A stretch of 10,051 bases of DNA from an uncultured Bacillota bacterium (GTDB taxonomy: Bacteria > Bacillota > Clostridia > Peptostreptococcales > Anaerovoracaceae). The DNA is taken from positions 1 to 10,051 of the forward strand of contig CAUHLX010000073.1 in NCBI GenBank assembly GCA_959606705.1, given 5' to 3'. The notes under the pieces are model-generated. The model had not been told where the DNA came from. It saw only the letters and a list, made by a program, of their open reading frames with translations, and did no database searches. The stretch's first letter is position 1. Every line of letters starts with the position of its first letter. Shown piece after piece: positions 5,878 through 10,051 of the stretch. Position numbers and translations under genes: made by a program.

Positions 5878-6963
5878 TTGGGACGCGGAACGAGAAAAGG
5901 AAAGAAAAAGAAAGTAGAAAATCAGACGAAGGGGGTCGTCTTTTTCAAGCATTTTATCATTGGCTTTCTGGCTTTTATCATCCTGCTGTTTCCGGTATTC
6001 CTGCTAGTGGACAAGATCGGAAACGCCAAGGTTCTGGCCGGACCGGCGGTAGAGGCGGACGGCTCGGCGGATGGGGCGGATACGGCCGCCGTCAACGGGG
6101 ACATGCCAGATTCTATGACGGATACGGACAGCCCGTTTTACGAGATGTTCCAGGATACCAACCGCGTGAACGTCCTGCTGCTGGGAATCAACGGCGACAT
6201 GACGGACACCATCATGGTGGGGAGCTACGATCTGGACGATCAGAGGGTGGACGTGATCTCCGTACCCCGGGATACCTATTATGAGCGGCCGGGAGCCGAC
6301 AGCCCGGGAGCGAAGAAGATCAACGCGGTCTATCATAAAGGCCGGGCGGAAGGAACCGCGCAGGCGGTGAGCGACGTCCTGCTGGGAATGCCCATCCACT
6401 ACTACGCGGTAGTTAAGTATGACGGAGTGAAGGAAGTGGTGGACGCCATCGGGGGCGTTCCGGTCAACATTCCCTTCGACATGGACTACGACGATATCTA
6501 TGACAAGCCGCCGCTCCACCTTCACTTTAAAGAGGGGCCTAAGACTCTGAGCGGCGAAGAAGCGGTCAAGTATCTGCGCTACCGGAAGGACAACAAGGAC
6601 GGCTACGGCTATGCCCAGGGAGATATCGGACGGATCGCGGCGCAGCAGGAGTTTATCAAATCCGCGATCAAGGAATCCATCGGTTTGGGATTGCCCAAGG
6701 TAGTCAGCACCGCGGTAGGCGCGGTAGAGTCCAATGTGACCGTGGCGGAGGCGGTAAAGCTGGCCACCAGCGCAGTGGGACTGTCTTCCGAAAACATCGA
6801 GGGACATCAGGCGCCGGGCGAGGCGACGATGAAGGACGGAGCGTCCTACTGGATGGTGGACGAAGACGCGGTAGGCGATCTGCTCCGGCAGATTTACTTA
6901 GGGAAAGAAAACGTGCCCGGTGCGGTGTTGAAGGGGAACACGCCAGTGGGGGGAGTGCTGTAA
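5878..6963 (+). CDS. LytR-CpsA-Psr (LCP) family glycopolymer transferase, first of three
   Basis: LCP proteins move lipid-linked glycopolymers such as teichoic acids or capsule onto peptidoglycan outside the membrane. The LCP core is clear: LLLGINGDMTDTIMVGSYDL with a conserved Asp, SVPRDTYYE with the key Arg and Asp, KKINAVYHKG, the segment from DAIGGVPVNIPF, and YLRYRKD followed by GDIGR. Counting from TTG 5878, a Lys/Arg-rich cytoplasmic tail (3-14) precedes one membrane helix (about 23-44) and a linker rich in Asp and Ala. The start is uncertain. TTG 5878 has GGGGAG six bases upstream and gives MGRGTRKGKKKK, similar to MGKKKQ of the next paralogue, for 361 residues. ATG 5836 is possible (375 residues) but has a poor ribosome binding site. 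A frame-open TTG at 5800 lies upstream of the promoter's TATAAT and is rejected. No terminator separates it from the second LCP gene 56 bases downstream, so the two are probably cotranscribed. Confidence 0.9.
   Translation: MGRGTRKGKKKKVENQTKGVVFFKHFIIGFLAFIILLFPVFLLVDKIGNAKVLAGPAVEADGSADGADTAAVNGDMPDSMTDTDSPFYEMFQDTNRVNVLLLGINGDMTDTIMVGSYDLDDQRVDVISVPRDTYYERPGADSPGAKKINAVYHKGRAEGTAQAVSDVLLGMPIHYYAVVKYDGVKEVVDAIGGVPVNIPFDMDYDDIYDKPPLHLHFKEGPKTLSGEEAVKYLRYRKDNKDGYGYAQGDIGRIAAQQEFIKSAIKESIGLGLPKVVSTAVGAVESNVTVAEAVKLATSAVGLSSENIEGHQAPGEATMKDGASYWMVDEDAVGDLLRQIYLGKENVPGAVLKGNTPVGGVL
6616..6671 (+). repeat. Highly similar 56-base block, copy in first LCP gene
   Basis: This stretch, which encodes the QGDIGRIAAQQEFIKSAI region, differs from 7704-7759 in the second LCP gene at only four of 56 positions, with the first 26 bases identical. 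The flanking parts of the two genes are much less alike. It may reflect recent duplication with selection on this motif, or gene conversion. Confidence 0.6.
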
Positions 6964-7019
6964 ATACGGCGTTCCCATTTGATTGACAGGGAATAGAGAA
7001 GAATAAGGGGAGATTTAAA

Positions 7020-8030
7020 ATGGGAAAGAAGAAACAGTATGAATATGAGGAGGAGCGGAAATCCGGAGGAGGACTCAAATCCTTCTTCAAAATATTCGCC
7101 GTGGGATTTGTGATCTTTCTGTTGATTCTCACGCCACTCAACGCGCTGATGAACAAAGTGGGTGGAATTCGCCTGTTCAGCGGAACCACCAACTTGATGA
7201 AGGACATGGATTTCCTGGTAGACGAGGACAGTCCGTTTTTCGAGGCATTCAAAGATACCAACCGGGTGAACATTCTGGCGCTGGGGGTCAACGACGGCAT
7301 GACCGACGTGATCATGGTAGCCAGCTACGATTTGGACAGCAACCACGTGGATGTGATTTCCGTTCCCAGAGATACCTACTATCCTCGCAAGGGCTACAAA
7401 GGTGCCTCCAACAAGATCAACGCGGTCTATTCCAGCAAGGAGAACGGCGGAGCGCTGGGCGTGGCTCAGGCAGTCAGCGGTATTTTGGAAGGGATGCCAA
7501 TCAATTACTACATGGTCATCGATTACGAGGATGTGGAGAAGATCGTGGATTCTATGAATGGTGTTCCCATGGAGATTCCTTTCCACATGGTCTACAATGA
7601 TCCTTACGATAAGCCGCCTCTGCATATCGATATTCCCAAAGGACAGCAGACGCTGGACGGGGAACACGCGGTGCAGTTTCTGAGATATCGCAAAGGCTAC
7701 CCTCAGGGAGATATCGGACGGATCGCGGCCCATCAGGAGTTCATCAAATCCGCGTTCAAACAGGCGCTGGGCTGGGATCTTTTGAAAGTGGTCAAGACCA
7801 CCATGGACGAGGTGGAGTCGGATTTCAACGTGGGACTGCTTTTAAAAGTGGCCACGAAAGCGGTGGGTTTGTCCGGCGACGACATGCAGACCTGGATGGT
7901 GCCGGGAAAATCCGGGATGAAGGACGGATTGTCCTTCTGGTTTGCCGATGAGACCCAGACCAAGGAGATGCTCACCGAGATCTACTCGCTGGATGAAGGC
8001 GGCACCTCCGACGGAGCGATCGAAAATTGA
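7020..8030 (+). CDS. LytR-CpsA-Psr (LCP) family glycopolymer transferase, second of three
   Basis: This is a 336-residue paralogue of the preceding gene with the same layout. The cytoplasmic tail MGKKKQYEYEEERK leads to one membrane helix at about residues 23-40, then a short linker, then the LCP domain. Core motifs are LALGVNDGMTDVIMVASYDL (86-105), SVPRDTYY (114-121), NKINAVY (131-137), the segment around MNGVPMEIPFHM (179-190), and FLRYRKG followed by GDIGR (220-234). The Asp and Arg residues that hold the lipid pyrophosphate in this family are present. GGGGAG (7007-7012) lies seven bases before ATG 7020. It differs from the first copy mainly in the linker and the ends, lacking the long Asp/Ala-rich spacer. 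A strong terminator follows, so it closes a two-gene unit. The polymer substrate is unknown; LCP paralogues within a genome often overlap in function. Confidence 0.92.
   Translation: MGKKKQYEYEEERKSGGGLKSFFKIFAVGFVIFLLILTPLNALMNKVGGIRLFSGTTNLMKDMDFLVDEDSPFFEAFKDTNRVNILALGVNDGMTDVIMVASYDLDSNHVDVISVPRDTYYPRKGYKGASNKINAVYSSKENGGALGVAQAVSGILEGMPINYYMVIDYEDVEKIVDSMNGVPMEIPFHMVYNDPYDKPPLHIDIPKGQQTLDGEHAVQFLRYRKGYPQGDIGRIAAHQEFIKSAFKQALGWDLLKVVKTTMDEVESDFNVGLLLKVATKAVGLSGDDMQTWMVPGKSGMKDGLSFWFADETQTKEMLTEIYSLDEGGTSDGAIEN
7704..7759 (+). repeat. Highly similar 56-base block, copy in second LCP gene
   Basis: This is the partner of 6616-6671, with four mismatches in 56 bases. The third LCP gene encodes the same protein motif here (EGDIGRVKTQQEFMKAAF) but with a clearly more diverged base sequence, which suggests the first two genes are the closer pair. 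Confidence 0.6.
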
Positions 8031-8043
8031 AGATCGAATAAAT

Positions 8044-8080
8044 AATAGATAGGGAATTGCGGTTCCCTATTTATTTTTTT
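8044..8080 (+). terminator. Rho-independent terminator after the second LCP gene
   Basis: AATAGATAGGGAA (8044-8056) pairs with TTCCCTATTTATT (8063-8075) over 13 positions with one G-U pair, around the loop TTGCGG. It runs into seven T residues (8074-8080). It ends the transcript of the first two LCP genes 14 bases after the stop codon. Confidence 0.9.
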
Positions 8081-8103
8081 GACGGATTGGTATAAAATAT
8101 AGA
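8070..8103 (+). promoter_or_regulatory. Possible promoter of the third LCP gene
   Basis: After the terminator, the AT-rich stretch TATAAAATATAGA (8091-8103) offers several -10-like boxes, of which TAAAAT (8093-8098) is the most plausible. The -35 is poor: TTTATT (8070-8075) has the right spacing but a weak match, while TTGACG (8079-8084) has a good match but is too close. A promoter is expected because a strong terminator isolates this gene. A leader of about 75 bases would follow. Confidence 0.35.
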
Positions 8104-8179
8104 CTCACTGGGATAATCGTTACATTTCTAAAAAGACAAGTCATAAAAGTCTACACAAGAACAGGGTACGGATTAGAAG

Positions 8180-9241
8180 ATGAATTGGAAACAGTTTTTT
8201 AAGTACTTTTTGATCGCCTTTGCGGCGTTCATGATTATCTGCATTCCTATTCAGGTAATCGCATCTAAGGCCGCCAACGCCAGATTGTTCAGCACGACCA
8301 ACGAGGAAGGGGAGGAAGTGGTGGATCTGGCTTCTCTCATGGATCAGTCTCTGGTCGATCCCGACAGTAAGTTTTTCCAGGCGTTTAAAGAGAAAAAACG
8401 AGTGAATTTTTTGTTTCTGGGGATCAATACCGGTCTCACGGATACCATCATGCTGGCTAGCTTTGACATGGAAGCCAAGCACGTGGATCTGATTTCCATT
8501 CCCAGGGACACTTATTATGAGCGCCGGGGCTACAACAGCGATGCGGAACGAAAGATCAACGCGGCGTATCGGGGTGACGTGGTAAATACGGCCAACGCGG
8601 TGAGCGATGTGCTGATGGGGATTCCCATTCACTACTACGCCATCATCGACTATGACGGCATCATTAAAATCGTCGACTCCATGGGCGGGGTTACGGTAAA
8701 TGTTCCCTTCCACATGAGATATAGAGACCCGAAGGACACGCCGCCGCTGTACATCGACATCCCGGAGGGAGAGCAGACACTCACCGGAGAGCAAGCCATG
8801 CAGTTTATCCGGTTCCGAAAGGGCAGTCCGGGCTACCCCGGCTATCCCGAGGGAGACATCGGGCGTGTTAAGACCCAGCAGGAGTTTATGAAAGCGGCGT
8901 TCAAGCAGGCATTGAGCCTGAAAAATCTGCCGGGAGTGGTGAGCACCGTGTTCGACAATGTGCAGTCCAACATCGATCTGGGGACGGCTGTCAACATCGG
9001 GCTCCAGGCGGTGGGAATGGATGCGGAGGCAGTGAGCACTTATACGCTTCCGGGTCACGGAGATCCGGATCCGCCCTATTATTGGTATTCGGAAAAGGAC
9101 GGAATCGAAGAGATGCTCACCGAGATTTATTCCATCGAGCCGGCCACGGAAAGCGCGGTAACGGCAGGCGGCATCGAAGACGAGGCGCCGAAAGAAAAAC
9201 CGGGCCTTTGGGAACGGATCAAAAGCTGGCTGCCCTTCTGA
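8180..9241 (+). CDS. LytR-CpsA-Psr (LCP) family glycopolymer transferase, third of three
   Basis: This 353-residue LCP protein has an almost absent cytoplasmic tail (MNWKQFFK), one membrane helix at about 8-28, an acidic linker, and the LCP domain. Motifs are FLGINTGLTDTIMLASFDM (79-97), SIPRDTYYERRG (106-117), RKINAAYRG (124-132), MGGVTVNVPFHM (168-179), and FIRFRKG followed by EGDIGR (209-229). Between these last two it has a small extra Gly/Pro/Tyr stretch (SPGYPGYPE) not found in the second copy. The C-terminus carries an extension ending in KPGLWERIKSWLPF, which could form an amphipathic helix touching the membrane; that is inference. The ribosome binding site is weak (GGATTAGAAG directly before ATG 8180), so it may be less expressed than the other two. 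No terminator is seen before rho 68 bases downstream, so read-through into rho is possible. Confidence 0.92.
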   Translation: MNWKQFFKYFLIAFAAFMIICIPIQVIASKAANARLFSTTNEEGEEVVDLASLMDQSLVDPDSKFFQAFKEKKRVNFLFLGINTGLTDTIMLASFDMEAKHVDLISIPRDTYYERRGYNSDAERKINAAYRGDVVNTANAVSDVLMGIPIHYYAIIDYDGIIKIVDSMGGVTVNVPFHMRYRDPKDTPPLYIDIPEGEQTLTGEQAMQFIRFRKGSPGYPGYPEGDIGRVKTQQEFMKAAFKQALSLKNLPGVVSTVFDNVQSNIDLGTAVNIGLQAVGMDAEAVSTYTLPGHGDPDPPYYWYSEKDGIEEMLTEIYSIEPATESAVTAGGIEDEAPKEKPGLWERIKSWLPF

Positions 9242-9309
9242 GAATGAGGCGAACGGGGCCGGCAGCGAAACATTGAAAAATAAAATGAAAAATATGTATG
9301 GGGGAAGAT

Positions 9310-10051
9310 ATGGACGAGTATATCCTGAAAGGGAAAAAGGTTGCGGAACTGCGGGAGATCGCGAAAGCCTTCGGTTTGATCGGCTATGAAAAGATGAAGA
9401 AGGCAGAGCTGATGGTGGCGCTGTCACATTTGGCGGAGCGGGAAACGATGGGAGAAGGCCAACTTTCGCAGCCGGAAGAGACTTCGGCGACCGAAGAGCT
9501 TCCGATGGTGGAAGAAGCTTCGGAAAAAGAAGAAGCCCCCGTAAGAGAGCGGCCCCGTGCCAAGGCACGGACCGCGCGGACCGCAGCAAAGCCCGGAACC
9601 GGCCGCACCGGCGGACCGGCCGCGGGACAAGGCGCTTGGGAGACTAAGGTTCCCGGCAGCAAAAAGCCGGAGCTTCGGGAAGTGATCGTTCGAGGGGAAG
9701 AAGAGCCGGAGGCCGCCTTTGACGGAAAAGCTCCCGAAACCACGGAACGAGTTCGACGGGTTCGTGAGCCGGAACCTCCCAGAGAGGACCGGCCGGAAGT
9801 GGAAGGAATCCTGGATATTGCAGAAGGCGGATTCGGCTTCCTGCGGTTTCACAATTTCCTGACCAGCGATCAGGACGTGTACGTTTCACCGTCCCAGATC
9901 CGCCGTTTCAACCTCAAGACAGGAGACAAGATCCTGGGGATCAGCCGTCGGCCCAATGAAGGCGAGCGGTTCGGAGCGCTTTTATACGTGAAAGAGGTCA
10001 ACGGCGACGAACCGGGAGTGGCCATCCGCCGTCCGGATTTCGACGATCTGA
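9310..10051 (+). CDS. rho: Transcription termination factor Rho, N-terminal part (3' end outside window)
   Basis: Rho is a ring-shaped hexameric RNA helicase that ends transcription at unstructured C-rich RNA. The frame is open from ATG 9310 to the window edge (247 codons). Residues 1-44 look like the helical Rho_N domain (KKVAELREIAKAFGL, KKAELMVAL). Residues 163-240 are the cold-shock-like primary RNA-binding domain: VEGILDIAEGGFGFLRF, then DVYVSPSQIRRFNLKTGD and EGERFGALLYVKEVN, all very close to E. coli Rho. Between them lies an insertion of nearly 120 residues absent in E. coli, with an acidic stretch (56-76), a basic Arg/Ala/Pro/Gly stretch (79-105) and a mixed charged stretch. Such insertions are known in Rho of some Clostridia and Actinobacteria. 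GGGGGA (9300-9305) precedes the start. An in-frame ATG at 9298 has no good site. The ATPase domain, with its Walker motifs, is beyond the window. Confidence 0.95.
   Translation, partial: MDEYILKGKKVAELREIAKAFGLIGYEKMKKAELMVALSHLAERETMGEGQLSQPEETSATEELPMVEEASEKEEAPVRERPRAKARTARTAAKPGTGRTGGPAAGQGAWETKVPGSKKPELREVIVRGEEEPEAAFDGKAPETTERVRRVREPEPPREDRPEVEGILDIAEGGFGFLRFHNFLTSDQDVYVSPSQIRRFNLKTGDKILGISRRPNEGERFGALLYVKEVNGDEPGVAIRRPDFDDL

Noticed and set aside
6983..6988. Perfect TTGACA -35 box between the first and second LCP genes
   Set aside because: No acceptable -10 box lies 15 to 19 bases downstream (the bases there are AAGGGGAG, the ribosome binding site), so it is probably chance.
9273..9298. 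Possible rho promoter, TTGAAA with TATGTA
   Set aside because: The spacing of 14 bases is too short and the -10 match is weak. Read-through from the LCP gene or a promoter of another kind cannot be told apart.
8141..9589. Open frame of 482 codons on the - strand
   Set aside because: It runs antisense to the third LCP gene and the rho start, spans unrelated genes, and has shadow-like composition without known motifs. The same holds for the - strand frames opposite crt, hbd and the other LCP genes.
1..10051. CRISPR arrays, tRNA or rRNA genes, insertion sequences, att sites
   Set aside because: Looked for regular short repeats with spacers, tRNA-like cloverleaf ends with CCA-type 3' parts, transposase motifs and terminal inverted repeats; none was seen.

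Overview
The window looks like a chromosomal segment of an anaerobic, low-complexity Gram-positive bacterium of the Clostridia type. GC is in the mid-50s by eye. The reasons are the strong AGGAGG ribosome binding sites, a clostridial-style butyrate pathway pair (crt and hbd) with a Rex-like redox operator, three tandem LytR-CpsA-Psr (LCP) proteins of the kind that attach glycopolymers to the Gram-positive wall, and a Rho factor with a long insertion. The genus cannot be named from the sequence. All recognised genes lie on the + strand. No RNA genes, insertion sequences, CRISPR arrays or attachment sites were seen.

Region 1 (1-3828), surface-sugar metabolism. The 3' end of an SGNH/GDSL-type hydrolase is followed by a GC-rich gap of about 150 bases with a possible hairpin. 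Next comes a membrane-anchored nucleotide-sugar 4,6-dehydratase of the CapD/FlaA1/PglF/WbpM family. Its last 22 bases overlap glucose-6-phosphate isomerase (pgi). A plausible link, which is inference, is that the isomerase controls the fructose-6-phosphate pool that feeds UDP-GlcNAc, the usual substrate of this dehydratase family.

Region 2 (3829-5782), C4 acyl-CoA metabolism. crt (3-hydroxybutyryl-CoA dehydratase) and hbd (3-hydroxybutyryl-CoA dehydrogenase) are adjacent, without the bcd-etfBA genes that separate them in the classical clostridial operon. hbd has its own promoter region, in which an 18-base palindrome closely matches the Rex (NADH/NAD+ sensor) operator. A branched Rho-independent terminator closes the unit. 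The Hbd protein lacks the Asp that normally ends the second beta strand of its NAD-binding fold; it has Ala-Arg-Arg there, which hints at NADP(H) use.

Region 3 (5783-9241), three LCP paralogues. The first two appear cotranscribed from a promoter with a perfect TATAAT box and end at a strong hairpin terminator. The third follows its own AT-rich upstream region. Each has a short cytoplasmic N-terminus, one membrane helix and an extracellular LCP catalytic domain. Together with region 1 they suggest a locus devoted to making surface glycopolymers and attaching them to peptidoglycan.

Region 4 (9310-end), the 5' part of rho. It has a Rho_N helical domain, an insertion of roughly 120 residues with separate acidic and basic blocks, and the cold-shock-like RNA-binding domain. 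The ATPase domain lies beyond the window.
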